A stretch of DNA of 24,585 nucleotides. It comes from Hydnum rufescens UP504. Its lineage: Eukaryota > Basidiomycota > Agaricomycetes > Cantharellales > Hydnaceae. The stretch lies in contig MU129097.1 in NCBI GenBank assembly GCA_014904985.1, positions 90,464-115,048 of the forward strand. Reading direction: 5' to 3'. Shown here piece by piece: positions 10,304 through 20,333 of this stretch. The notes under the pieces are model-generated. The model did no database searches, had not been told where the DNA came from, and saw only the letters and a list, made by a program, of their open reading frames with translations. Both the position numbers and the translations under genes were made by a program. Position 1 is the stretch's first letter. Every line of letters begins with the position of its first letter.

Positions 10304-10392
10304 ACACATATAAGCCTTTCTATAAGCATCCCCCACATATAAGCCTTTCTATAAGCATTCCATACAACATATAAGCCTTCCTATAAGCATCT
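10304..10392 (+). repeat. Three tandem copies of a roughly 30-bp unit in the leader
   Basis: ACATATAAGCCTTTCTATAAG followed by CAT recurs at about 10305, 10335 and 10367, the last copy with CTTCC for CTTTC. It lies in the presumed untranslated leader of the 10589 gene. Confidence 0.8.
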
Positions 10393-10588
10393 ACGATATA
10401 TCATTGACTATTGCTAGTCCATATCACATTCCATTTTCTAATAAACACATACATATCTTGCAGAGAGTGATCAACCATTGAAGCAAACCAACCCATTTGA
10501 ATAAACAGAAACACAGTCTCCCATCTACACACTGGCTGAACCAGATTTTGATTTGACAGTCATCGGAGCTCCCAACCCTTCTTCTATA

Positions 10589-12768
10589 ATGGAGACCCCC
10601 AGGTGGCCAACCAAGAATTGGTTGATGGGGACGTTCATGGAGCTGGACCTTTTGTCATCTGACCTCGCTGATGTCCATGATGAATTGTGGCATCCCGGAC
10701 CGCCAGTCTGGTTCATCAGCATTGATCATTCATACTATACCAACAACTCCAACGAATGCTCTCATGATGACCAAGAAGCCCACTGTAATCCAGCGAGATC
10801 TGCAGCACTTGGTGCAGCTGCCCAGGAGCGAAGGATGCCTACCCCCACTCTCTATAGCTCGTGCAGTGGAACATCCCCAGGAGCATCCCACCACTCCACC
10901 TTTTACTCATGCTTAAACCCATATTTTGGCATGTGAAATGTTTGCAATGAGGTCGGGTCCCCTCAATGGGCCCTGAAACTTTGGAGGATGATCTTTGATA
11001 CAGTGCACCCTGGTTTTACTGGAAACACCATGTGGAACAAGGTGTATATCCACCTTGTGAACCTCCTTTGTCTTCCTTCGGAGTACAATAGGCCATCCAT
11101 CTTGAGTCTTAGGTGGGTCGCTGATGATCGAGTATTATTGATGCCAAAATGGTGTGCAATGATTCCTCAATCACTCAAGAAGGTGATCGTGTGGTATCTC
11201 ACCAAAGCTGATGCAGTGCTGTTCTACAATCTCAGGTACCAGTCTGAGCCTCCATCTTGTTCAGTCTCACCTTCAGCACCTCTGAACTATTGTCCCCCTC
11301 CTGTATTGGAATCCCCTCCCCCCACCAAACTTCCTTTGCCCCCTGTCATTGATATCAACCCTTCCATGGCAAAATCATCTTCTGCACAGGTTTCCATGAC
11401 AGATGAGGATCCCATGCCCCCCCCATTCCTGCCACCATTGCTGCTGGGGTGCAACCTTCTGAGGCCCTGGTCCCCTCAGAGACACCTGGAACAATGGATA
11501 TTGATCCTGCCATGCCCCCCATTTCTGGTGTTGCTGCTGAGATGGAACCCTCTGAGATGATGGTTCCCTCACAGACATCTGGTGCAATGGATATTGATCC
11601 TGCCATACCCTCCACTCCTACCGTTGATGCTGTAGTGCGATCCACTGAGACCCTGGGCCCTTCAGAGACATTTGGCACAATTGGTGTTGATTCCACTGTG
11701 CCTGCAAATCCTACCATTCCCATAACAGCCAATCCCCCACAACCTGACATTTTTCACTCTGCCCCTTCTCATGTGCACAGCATTGACTTGATTGCTGCAC
11801 TCATGAGCCTTCCTGAGGAGCCCATCCCTACCTCCACCTGGTGCTTCATAAGCCTGGCCCTGATCTCTAAACAGGCTGCACTGCTTGACTTCCTCACTGC
11901 CTACTGTTCATTTGGGGCCATCGGCACATGTCTGGCCATTGAATATGGGAGAAAATTGTGCACCATGCGCCTCATAGGCAAATTGCATGCCCAGGCAGAA
12001 GCACTTGTTCAGGCCTACCAGGATAATTCTTTCCAGGATGGTGTCCCCAGCATCACAACAGCTTGCATGACTTGTTCAGAATCCATCGACAAGTACAACT
12101 CTACAGTTGATCTGGAGTACATCACACTTGTGCTGTCAACCTGCAGGTCTGCTACAGAATGACAGTTTCTTCTTATGCATGCACCACCACCTTATACCAC
12201 ATCAATGACTGATGCTGCCAATGTTTCAAAGCATGACAAATCTATTGCCAAAAAATGCCAGCTTTTTGAGCACTTCATTGAGCCATTGCGGTACCCACCT
12301 ATTTTGTGCAACAACATATGGGTTTCTCGAATGGATGTGCATTGGGAGCCCAATAGGTCAAATCGTATGACATGCGATATGCACAAACTGTGCTTCTCAA
12401 CTTGAGCTGTGTTAGATATCATTGAATCACAGTGTCACTCGCCACATGGAGCATCTCCTGAACTGATTCGGTTTGGTCTTGCACTCCAACAATTTGGGAA
12501 TAGGTCCCCTCTTCACCTGATCCTCCCTCTGATGATTGGGCCCTACCATAATGTAATTCATCTCCTTGGTCATGCTCTTCATGTAATGGCTGGTCCAGCT
12601 ACTGAGCCCCCTGCCATGCTCCACCCAGACCAAGCATGGGCCTCTTCATCTCCTCTACTTAAGGACAATCGTCATGCAGAAGAATCACTGGCTCTGGGGA
12701 GCCATTTTTGGTTGTTATGTATTGAACTTGACTGAGATGTACCTTATTACTATTTCCCTGTTGAATAA
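10589..12768 (+). pseudogene. Unrecognised long gene, four in-frame TGA and one C8 frameshift
   Basis: Frame 2 runs from ATG at 10589, passes a TGA at 10934 and continues through FDTVHPGFTGNTMWNKVYIH and WVADDRVLLMPK. At the C8 run 11416-11423 the frame moves to frame 1, which continues through TGA at 12160, 12403 and 12733 to a TAA at 12766. Every TGA lies within otherwise protein-like sequence and would be Arg with one C. Middle: three Pro/Ser/Thr-rich repeats of about 32 residues. C-terminal part: cysteine- and histidine-bearing helical segments and a PYYYFPVE end. Between about 10690 and 10930 frame 0 is also open and protein-like, so two more frameshifts may lie there. Upstream are a TATA box and bZIP motifs. 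No family is recognised. Confidence 0.55.
11449..11727 (+). repeat. Coding tandem repeat, three units of about 31-32 residues
   Basis: Within the 10589 gene the pattern PSE.LVPSET.GTMDIDPA recurs with starts at 11449, 11542 and 11638, losing identity in the third copy. The units are about 93-96 bp and in frame, so they look like an internal duplication of a flexible linker. Confidence 0.8.
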
Positions 12769-12924
12769 TGTATATATCTTCTTGGCTTCTCCCGGCATTG
12801 AGTTATGTGCATTCATTTTTCTCTCAACCACTGGACAAGCACACCCTGGGCTCATTCTGAGACCAGGTGTATCTCTGAAAGCCACCCCTTTGCCTTTTTC
12901 TTGTTAGCACTTGCCCTCATCAAA

Positions 12925-13064
12925 ATGGCTGATTCTAGAAATGCCAAAGCACTCTTCCCATGTATGTCAAGTACACCAACCAACCCTGACGAGATGTTCT
13001 GGGCTACACTATGAGTAGACTAGGTGCATCTCTGAAAGGGGTGGTTTCCCATCATGTGGCCTGG
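12925..13064 (+). pseudogene. 5' part of the ORF disrupted by the retrotransposon
   Basis: A short frame opens at 12925 in a good fungal start context (CAAAATGGC) and closes at TGA 13012. A second frame opens at the overlapping ATG 13011 and is still open when the 5' LTR begins at 13065. Removing the retrotransposon and one CCTGG copy joins 13011-13064 (18 codons) in frame to 20334. Whether the two short frames were once one (a 1-nt frameshift near 13010) or separate exons cannot be told. Confidence 0.5.
13060..13064. repeat. Target site duplication, left copy (CCTGG)
   Basis: CCTGG directly precedes the TGTCAG start of the 5' LTR and is repeated directly after the TGACA end of the 3' LTR at 20329-20333. 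A 5-bp duplication is usual for Ty3/Gypsy integrases. Confidence 0.95.
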
Positions 13065-13623
13065 TGTCAGAGTTCGTCCATTTCCCGGTTAATTCCAGAT
13101 TTGTTTCCGGTTTGTTTCTGGTTTTGGTTCCGGCCTGTTTCCGATTTGTCCCTGTCTCCGTTTCATTCCCCCTTCATTTCCACATTTCCTTTACTTCCAG
13201 TTCCCACACACTTACCCCTGGCCCTGTCCCTGTCCCCTCCACTTTCCCGTCCCCTGCCCGCTCCCACTCTTGTGCCTGCCCCCCTGTAACCACCTCTCAT
13301 TAAGCGATCAGTCCCCTGTAGTATAGGACCTATGTATAAGTAGTCCAGGGCAAAATCCAGAGACTCAGCTTTGGTCTCTCAGGATTTCCGCTTCTACTCC
13401 GGACTACAGTCCGAGTACCTTCCAGCTGACTCCGTGAGCTTAAGGACCGCTGTGCTCATTTCCGCCTAGTCCCTTCCGGGCTGCTGGATTGCCTCTCCGT
13501 CCCATCCTCGTTATCTCATTCTTGCCTGGATTCTCCCAGACCTAGCCAGACTTACACCGGACTTAGTTGGAGTTATCTGTGTTTATATTTGTTTGGTGCT
13601 CTCGTCGCAGTGTGGCCCTGACA
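13065..13623 (+). repeat. 5' LTR (559 bp)
   Basis: Begins TGTCAGAG and ends CCCTGACA, with inverted TGTCAG/CTGACA termini. The U3 part is strongly pyrimidine-rich. It aligns over its whole length with the 3' LTR except for a 67-bp segment absent here. Confidence 0.97.
13335..13377 (+). promoter_or_regulatory. LTR core promoter: TATA and predicted mRNA start
   Basis: A TATA-like TATAAG is at 13335-13340. The segment AGCTTTGGTCT at 13367-13377, 32 nt downstream, is the exact complement of the primer binding site. In self-priming elements that complement is the mRNA 5' end, so 13367 is the predicted start and the U3/R border. The same motif is intact in the 3' LTR at 20005-20015. Confidence 0.7.
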
Positions 13624-13625
13624 GA

Positions 13626-13636
13626 AGACCAAAGCT
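13626..13636 (+). other. Self-complementary primer binding site
   Basis: AGACCAAAGCT starts two bases after the LTR end and is perfectly complementary to AGCTTTGGTCT at 13367-13377. No TGG-type tRNA 3'-end complement was seen here. The arrangement matches Tf1/sushi elements, where the first 11 nt of the mRNA fold back and prime reverse transcription. Confidence 0.75.
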
Positions 13637-13641
13637 CTTTC

Positions 13642-14796
13642 ATGAGCCCACCATCCGGATTGCTTAGTATCGCCGATTTCCCTCCTACCCCTCATTCCGA
13701 AATGTCCGATGGTGCTCCAGTAGCCATTACCACCGACCACCTCCAACACCTCCTCACTCAACTCCAACAACAGAATGCTGCCCTTCGAGAAGAACTGGAC
13801 GACATGCGAAACCAAGGGACACACGTCACAGGCTTTGTGTCCGCCGCAGTTCAGCAGACCCTCCAGCAACAACCCCCGCCTACCCAATCCACTCATGAGG
13901 CCAAGGGGGCAGACCCCGAACCGTTCTTGGGTGACCGGAAGAAGACGGAAGGGTTCCTGCGCTCCATCCGGCTGAATATTGCCCTCCAGCCCAGAGTCTA
14001 CCCCACAGAGCTGCACAAAATCCTATACACCCTCTCCTGGATGAAGGACAGAACCGCCGGAGCATGGGCGGAAAGTCTTTCCACCTCTTTCCTGGACCCT
14101 GAGACTCACAACCCATACGAGACCTTCGAGGAGTTCCTGGTTGCCTTCGAGAGTGCCTTTGGGGAGCCAGATTGAGAGTTCACCGCTCGGTCCCAACTTT
14201 GGAACCTGAAGCAGGGAAAGATGTCTGCTGAGGAGTACACTGTGCACTTCAATGCCTTGGCTGGTCGAACCAGCTTCGGGGAAGAGGCCCTTATTGATGC
14301 ATACCAACGAGGACTCAATGAATGGTTGCTGGAGAAAATGCACCTCAGCGACCTACCAGGGACCCTCGGAGGATGGCAGGACACGGCACGCCGGCTGGAC
14401 AACTTATACCTCCGGTTCCGACAGGCTATGGCGAGCACGAACCCCTATGCACTGAGGAACCCTCCAACACCCACAGAGAAGCCCCAGACAACACCCCCTG
14501 CCCCCAGGCCAACCCCAGTGCCTCCCGTGGCAACACATTCCTCATCAACTTCATTTGCCCCCATGGACATAGACTCCACACGGAAGCAAGAGGCACGACA
14601 TTGTTACAACTGCCAGGAGCTGGGACACATCTCTCGTGACTGCCCGCACCCACGAAAGCTGCGACAGTTCATCCGGGCAACGGAAGACATCAGAGCAATC
14701 GTCCGTGAGGAACTACGGAAGCTGTTCCCACCCACAAAGGACACATTGGAACCCTCAGGATCTACTCCGCAGGGTTTTCCCAACAGTCAGCAGTGA
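13642..14796 (+). pseudogene. gag: gag (nucleocapsid protein), one in-frame TGA
   Basis: Structural protein that packages the element's RNA. ATG at 13642 is just past the primer binding site and the frame runs 384 codons to TGA 14794. Order: Pro/Ser N-terminus, Gln/Leu coiled-coil-like run (about residues 33-56), retrotransposon gag/capsid-like region (EPFLGDRKKTEGFLRSIRLN onward), and a CCHC zinc knuckle C-x2-C-x4-H-x4-C at 14602-14643, followed by a basic tail. TGA at 14173-14175 interrupts the capsid region between FGEPD and EFTARSQLW; a CGA Arg is the likely former codon. An ATG at 14221 (KMSAEEYT) could give a shorter product but would lack half the capsid. Confidence 0.93.
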
Positions 14797-14815
14797 AGGA
14801 TACGTCCTGCCTGAC
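14772..14815 (+). promoter_or_regulatory. -1 ribosomal frameshift signal (slippery heptamer plus stem-loop)
   Basis: G GGT TTT at 14772-14778 lies in the gag frame exactly as N NNX XXY YYZ requires. After a 7-nt spacer, GTCAGCAG (14786-14793) pairs with CTGC-c-TGAC (14807-14815), eight base pairs with one bulged C and a 13-nt loop. The gag stop (14794) is six codons past the slip. The -1 frame is open from the slip into protease, so slipping gives a Gag-Pol fusion. Confidence 0.72.
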
Positions 14816-17800
14816 CAACAGATTCACCCCCCTCCAAAACTGTACATACGGAATCGGAAATGACATGTTTTTCTCCAATGATGAGAGTGATGATTCTGAA
14901 AACGTATCCACCTATACCAACCCCGTTTATAGCCCTCCACCCTCAGTCCGCCTCCTCTCCGAAGACCCTAGACGAGCCACAGAAGTCAAGGTGAAAATCC
15001 AATCACCCCGGACTGGAGCCATCTGTGCCGGAACCGCTCTACTGGACTCCGGAGCAACCGGGATGTTCATGGACCTGGCCTTTGCAAAGGAGAATGGACT
15101 AGACATACGGCCACTCGCCCGCCCCATCCCAGTCTATAATGTCGATGGAATGCTCAATGAGATGGGATCTGTCTGCAAAGAAGTAGAAGTCATCCTCCGG
15201 ATTGACAACCACTCTGAATGGGTGGTGTTCTCCATGATCGGACTGGGTAAAACCAAATTGATCATAGGGCACACCTGGCTCCACCACCACAACCCGGAGA
15301 TCGACTGGACAACAGGGAAGCTGATGCTGACCTGATGCCCATCTGATTGCTGAGCAATGATCCGGAGAATACGGAATACGGAATGCCGACGAGAGAGAGA
15401 TGGTCGGAAAGCCATGGAGACACCCTGGAACGAACCCGCACCACTGGACGACGATGATGAGACCCTGACCTTGGAAAAAGGGGATGCTATTTTTGCAGCC
15501 TACTTCCCTGATGACAGCGAACACTCCGAAATCGTCCGAGCAACGTCCACCCCTTCTCAGAGGCTGGCAGAGGCTGCTAAGGTGAAAGCAAATGAACCCG
15601 CCAAAACCTTCGAGGAGCTCGTACCTGAGGAATTCCGTGACTTCCAGGATGTGTTCTCCAAAGACTCCTTTGACCAACTCCCCACCTGGAAGCCATGGGA
15701 CCACCACATTGAGTTCCAAGAAGGAACTCAGCTACCTCCTCCTGCCAAACTGTTCCCACTGTCCCCAGGTGAACAGAAAGAACTTGACGACTTCCTGAAG
15801 GAGAATCTCGCTTCCAGTCGAATCTGTCCGTCAAAGTCTCCAATGGCCACTCCAGTGTTCTTCATGAAGAAAAAGGATGCAGGGTTCCGCCTAGTCCAGG
15901 ACTACCAGAAACTCAATGACATCACAGTTAAGAACGCATACACCTTACCCCTGATCTCTGATGTCATCGATCGACTCTGTGGAGCCAAAGTGTTCAGGAA
16001 ACTTGACCTCCAGTGGGGATTCCAGAACATCCGGATGGCAGAAGGAGACGAATGGAAAGCAGCATTCCGGATGAACCGAGGACTGTTCCAACCATTGGTA
16101 ATGTTCTTCGGACTTTGCAACTCCCCTGGGACGTTCCAGAACATGATCAATGATGTCCTCAGGGAATGGATTGACAACAGAGTATGCATTGTGTACCTGG
16201 ATGACATCTTATGCTTTGCCAAGACTCGAGAAGAGTATGTCCGAGGAGTCCGAGGCATCCTACAAACCCTCCGGGAAAACAAACTCTTCCTGAAACCGGA
16301 GAAGTGTGAGTTCTTCCGAGATTGGATCGAATACCTGGGGATGATATTCACGCCGGACCATGTGGAGATGGACCCTGTCAAAGTTGGAGGCATAATGGAC
16401 TGGCCAGAGCCCAAAAACCTGAAAGAAACACAGTCATTCTTAGGGTTCATTAACTTCTACCGACGATTCATTCAGGATTTCGCCAAAGTTGCCAGACCTC
16501 TAAACGACCTCACCCGGAAAGACACACCCTTCCAGTGGACCGATGCAGAATGTAATGCCTTCCTCAAACTGAAAGCCCTTGTCACCTCTGCACTGATCCT
16601 GGTGTTTCCCTCTGAGTCCGGACGCTTCCGAGTGGAAGCAGATGCCTCTGGGTATGCAATGGGAGCTGTACTCTCCCAACTCCAAGATGACGGAAGTGGC
16701 ACCCCATGGGCTTCTTGTCAAAAAGCTTATCCAAGGCCAAGAGAAACTACGACATCTACGACAAGGAGCTCTTAGCCATCATCTGGGCCTTAGAAGCTTG
16801 GAGACACTACCTCGAAGGTTCCCCTCACTCGGTTGAGATCTTGACAGACCACCAGAACCTCCAGTACTTCCGGTCTGCCCAGAAGTTGAACTGGAGGCAG
16901 CCCAGTGGAGCATATTCCTCTCTTGGTTCAACTTCACCCTCCAACACCGTTCCAGGACACAATCCGGGAAGCCTGATGCCCTCTCATGCCGATCAGACCA
17001 TCCACGTGGGGACTCTGACAATTCCGATGTGGTGCTCCTGAAACCGGCCGCCTTCCAGACATGGGCCACCAACTCCCTGGAGGTTGTCACAGTCGAAGGG
17101 CCCAGCCGGAGCCTGATGGCACGGATTAAAAGGGCAATGGAGATTGACGATAAAGTGGTCCAGATCATTAAGGAGCTGAATGGGGATGGACCGAAGACAC
17201 ACCTCAAGGATTGGGAACTCCATGGCTCCACGGTTCTCTACTGAGGCCGCGTATATGTCCCATTGGACCCAAAACTCCATCATGACCTCATGCACGAGCA
17301 CCATGATACTCCGACCATGGGTCACCCCGGACGGTGGAAAACATACGAACTGGTGTCCCGCCACTACTGGTGGCCGGGGATGTCTCGATACATTGCAACC
17401 TATGTCTCTGCCTGTGACACTTGCAACCAGACAAAAACCTTCCCCTCCAAGCCGTCCAGAACACTCCACCCCAACCCTGTGCCGGACCATCGATGGCAGG
17501 TCATATCCATGGACATGATCACAGAACTCCCGGAATCACATGGATTTGACAGCATGATGATCGTCGTCGATCAATTATCCAAATGAATCCATGCAATGCC
17601 CATGACCACCACAGTCAATTCTGCTGGGGTCGCCCGTCTGTTCCGAGACAATGTGTGGAGACATCATGGCCTTCCAGAAACCATTATCAGTGACCGAGGC
17701 ACCACCTTCACTTCCAAGTTCATGAAGGAGCTGAACTCACTCCTTGGCATTAAGGCGAATTTCTCAACAGCATTCCACCCCCAGACGGATGGACAGACAG

Positions 17801-18651
17801 AGCGTGTCAACCAGGAAATTGAGCAATACCTCCGGATCTTTGTTAACCACCAGCAGAACGACTGGGCGGAATGGCTCCCTATTGCGGAGTTCGCATATAA
17901 CAACCGGGTGCACTCCTCTACATGCCAGACCCCGTTCTGGCTGGACTCCAGACAGGACCCTCACCTTGGCACTGAACCAGTCCATGCCAGGATGATTGAA
18001 GCCGCCTCGGACTTCATCACTCAGATGCGGAAGGCTATGGATGAAGCCCAGGCCGCCTCACGGAGGGCTGCAGAAGACATGGCATGCTTCTATGATGCCC
18101 ACCGCACGGACGCTCCGGAATACACAATTGGTGACCAAGTTTGGCTAGATGCACACGACATCTCCACCGACTGCCCCACCAAAAAACTCTCCGACAAATG
18201 GCTTGGACCCTATAAGGTTGATAAAGTCATCTCCCACTCTGCCATCCATCTCAAACTCCCTGCCTCTATGCGTATCCACCCAGTGTTCCATGTGTCTAAA
18301 CTCCACCCCTTCCGACCAGACCCAATTGCAGAGCGCACAGCTCACCCCCCACCACCCCCAATCTTACGAGGAGGTGAAGAGGAGTATGAAGTCAAGCGAA
18401 TTGAGAATTCCAGGTATTTCCGCTGGAAACTCCAGTACCTAGTGAAGTGGAAGGGGTACCCGGCTTCTGACAATGAGTGGATCCCCGAAGCCAACCTGGA
18501 AAACACCCCGGAGGCTGTTCAGGAATTCCACCGGACTCATCTGGAGGCCCCGAGACACATTAATGCCATGGAGTTCACATCCATACCATTCAGGACCACC
18601 CAGTTCCTCACGGAATCTCCGACGGACCTCCCAGACTGGTCAAGGCATTGA
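14779..18651 (+). pseudogene. pol: pol: protease, RT, RNase H, integrase, chromodomain (four TGA, two 1-nt losses)
   Basis: About 1,290 residues if the breaks are ignored. Protease: LDSGAT at 15042-15059. RT: KLDLQWGFQNI, FFGLCNSPGTFQ, and YLDD at 16194-16205. RNase [22 protein letters not shown] and [10 protein letters not shown]. Integrase: HHCC finger ending C-x2-C at 17413-17424; catalytic D at 17512, D at 17692 and E at 17800, giving D-x35-E. Chromodomain: 18385-18543 (YEVKRIEN...YLVKWKGYP...NEWIPE). TGA at 15333, 15351, 17242 and 17584, all explicable as CGA to TGA. A single base is missing near 16692 (frame 0 to 2) and near 16900 (frame 2 to 1). Expression would be by -1 frameshift from gag. 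Domain order is complete; function in this copy is lost. Confidence 0.95.
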
Positions 18652-18747
18652 CGGATTCAAGGAACAACATATTTACAATGAGGAACAAAAAAAAAAGAAG
18701 GAGGAAAAGGAAACAGGGAGGAGTGGAGGACAGAACAATGACTTGGA

Positions 18748-19623
18748 CTACTCATTGCCCTCGCCCTCATCTTCATCGTCTTCATCGTCCATGTCATCGT
18801 CCTCATCATCAACATTGCCGTTCCCACCCTTGCTGTCTGTTATGTTGATGGGCTCCTCGGTACGTTGACGCTTGATCCTGCATCTGGATGATGGACCCCC
18901 ACCAGAGGCCGGCTTGACTGTTCCAGACCTGATCCCCATCCACTCTGGACTTGGGACCAAAGGACAAGAAACCACCTGGCGAGGGACCAGGTGCCAGGCG
19001 ATGGCCTGGAGTGAGTCTTGCATCTCCCCCACCAACATCGCCATCTCCTCCGCGGCCTGGGCCTGCTTCTCCAACGCCTCAGCCGACCGTTTGTGCGCAA
19101 GCGCGCTTTGTTCTGCAGCTACTGCCAGTTGGAGCTGGACATCCGCGGCAGGAGCACGAGCACGGCCCTGACCTGTCAATGGCTCGGCTCTGGACGCCCC
19201 TTCATCACCCAGTGTGCACCGAACCTTCGCCATGAAGCACAGCCAGCATGCCCGCATTCCCGGCTTGTCCTGGGGGACACAAGAAATCCGGTGCTGAATG
19301 CAGCGGACGCACACAGTAGACCTGGAGGACATTGTTACCAAGTAAGCAGAACTTCACCAAGACACAGACTCACGGCTGGTTCACAGAGTCCTCCCGGACC
19401 CTTCTGGCAGTAGCCTCTGCGGTAGCCTTGGCCTCTGCAGCGGCCTTGGCCTCTGCAGCTGCCTTATGACGTGCCACCTCAGCTGCCTTCCGCGAGCCTC
19501 TTCCTTCTTCCGCTCCTCCTCCGCAAGCCTGGCCTCCTCCTCCTGTGCCTCCCTCAACGCCTGCGCAGCCTCTTCATGGCGGAGACGAGCTTCTTCGAAT
19601 GGAGAATGATTATTGCCTGACAT
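18748..19623 (-). pseudogene. Antisense gene inside the retrotransposon: Zn2Cys6-like, coiled coil, acidic tail
   Basis: Lies opposite to gag-pol between the integrase stop and the 3' LTR. Exon 1 (19623 to 19374) begins MSGNNHSPFEEARLRHEEAA and is an Ala/Glu/Arg/Lys-rich helix; a single base is missing near 19490. A 52-nt intron (19373 to 19322) has GTGAGT, CTTAC and CAG, and joins in frame. Exon 2 (19321 to 18748, TAG stop) carries six Cys as C-x2-C-x6-C-x10-C-x2-C-x6-C at 19311-19216, with KVRC before the last Cys, the spacing of fungal Zn2Cys6 binuclear clusters. An Ala/Gln/Glu coiled coil, a basic KRQR patch and a run of Asp/Glu follow. A DNA-binding regulator is inferred, not shown. Read unspliced, exon 2 is open from 19341. 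Upstream lies the 3' LTR. Confidence 0.7.
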
Positions 19624-19694
19624 GTTATGTGGCACGAGAACTCCAGATACTTCTGCAGATCAATCCTTCCAGCCCGCTCGGGACGATCGGGCTT

Positions 19695-19703
19695 AAGAGG
19701 GGG
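19695..19703 (+). other. Polypurine tract
   Basis: AAGAGGGGG ends three bases before the TGTCAG start of the 3' LTR, the position where Ty3/Gypsy elements prime plus-strand DNA. Confidence 0.8.
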
Positions 19704-19706
19704 TAA

Positions 19707-20328
19707 TGTCAGAGTTTGTCCGTTTCCCAGTTAATTCTGGATTTGTTTCCGGTTTGTTTCTGGTTTTGGTTCCAGCCTGTTTCTGATTTGTCCCCATCTC
19801 CGTTTCATTCCCCTTCATTTCCGCGTTTCCTTTACTTCCAGTTCCCACACACTTACCCCTGGCCCTGTCCCTGTCCCCTCCACTTTCCCGTCCCCTGCCC
19901 GCTCCCCTCTTGTGCCTGCCCCCTGTAACCACCTCTCATTAAGCGATCAGTCCCCATAGTATAGGACCTATGTATAAGTAGTCCGGGGTGAAATCCAGAG
20001 ACTCAGCTTTGGTCTCTCAGGATTTCCGCTTCTACTCCGGACTACAGGTTAGCCTCACTGTACCTATTCCCTTAATGTTAAACTCAGGATTTCCGCTTCT
20101 ACTCTGGACTACAGTCCGAGTACCTTCCAGCTGACTCCGTGAGCTTAAGGACCGCTGTGCTTGTTTCTGCCTAGTCCCTTCCGGGCTGCTGGATTGCCTC
20201 TCCGTCCCATCCTCGTTATCTCATTCTTGCCTGGATTCTCCCGGACCTAGTCAGACTTACACCAGACTTAGTCGGAGTTATCTGTGTTTATATTTGTTTG
20301 GTGCTCTCGTCGCAGTGTGGCCCTGACA
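19707..20328 (+). repeat. 3' LTR (622 bp)
   Basis: TGTCAGAG to CCCTGACA, aligned with the 5' LTR. Differences are chiefly C/T or G/A at former CpG sites, for example TTCGTCC against TTTGTCC at the start. It carries an extra 67 bp (20048-20114) relative to the 5' copy. Confidence 0.97.
20018..20114 (+). repeat. 30-bp direct repeat pair framing the LTR length difference
   Basis: CAGGATTTCCGCTTCTACTC...CTACAG is present at 20018-20047 and 20085-20114 (one mismatch), separated by a 37-bp segment. The 5' LTR has only one copy and no spacer, as expected for deletion between the repeats, or for a gain in the 3' copy. Confidence 0.9.
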
Positions 20329-20333
20329 CCTGG
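20329..20333. repeat. Target site duplication, right copy (CCTGG)
   Basis: Direct repeat of 13060-13064, immediately after the 3' LTR. Confidence 0.95.

Larger units (their letters stand above)
13065..20328 (+). mobile_element. Complete chromodomain Ty3/Gypsy LTR retrotransposon (7,264 bp)
   Basis: Structure in order: 5' LTR, self-complementary primer binding site, gag, -1 frameshift signal, pol (protease, RT, RNase H, integrase, chromodomain), antisense ORF pair, purine tract, 3' LTR. Integrase after RNase H defines Ty3/Gypsy; the chromodomain at the integrase C-terminus defines a chromovirus, whose insertions are usually guided to modified chromatin. The copy is non-autonomous now: five TGA codons and two 1-nt losses interrupt gag-pol. 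LTR differences are mostly transitions at CpG positions, so integration is not recent. It sits in the same orientation as the gene it interrupts. Confidence 0.97.

Noticed and set aside
10304..10392. CRISPR-like array
   Set aside because: Only three imperfect units with no distinct spacers, in eukaryotic sequence with spliceosomal introns.
12861..13039. 21-bp direct repeat (AGGTGYATCTCTGAAAG) flanking the disrupted ORF start
   Set aside because: Only two copies of a short word; no element boundaries or function can be tied to it.
13626..13645. tRNA-type primer binding site
   Set aside because: No TGG-starting tRNA 3'-end complement follows the LTR; the 11-nt match to the LTR itself is exact.
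18872..19413. Plus-strand ORFs downstream of integrase, possible env-like gene
   Set aside because: They are the reverse side of the antisense gene; no signal peptide, membrane segment or glycosylation pattern, and the minus strand has the splice signals and Cys motif.
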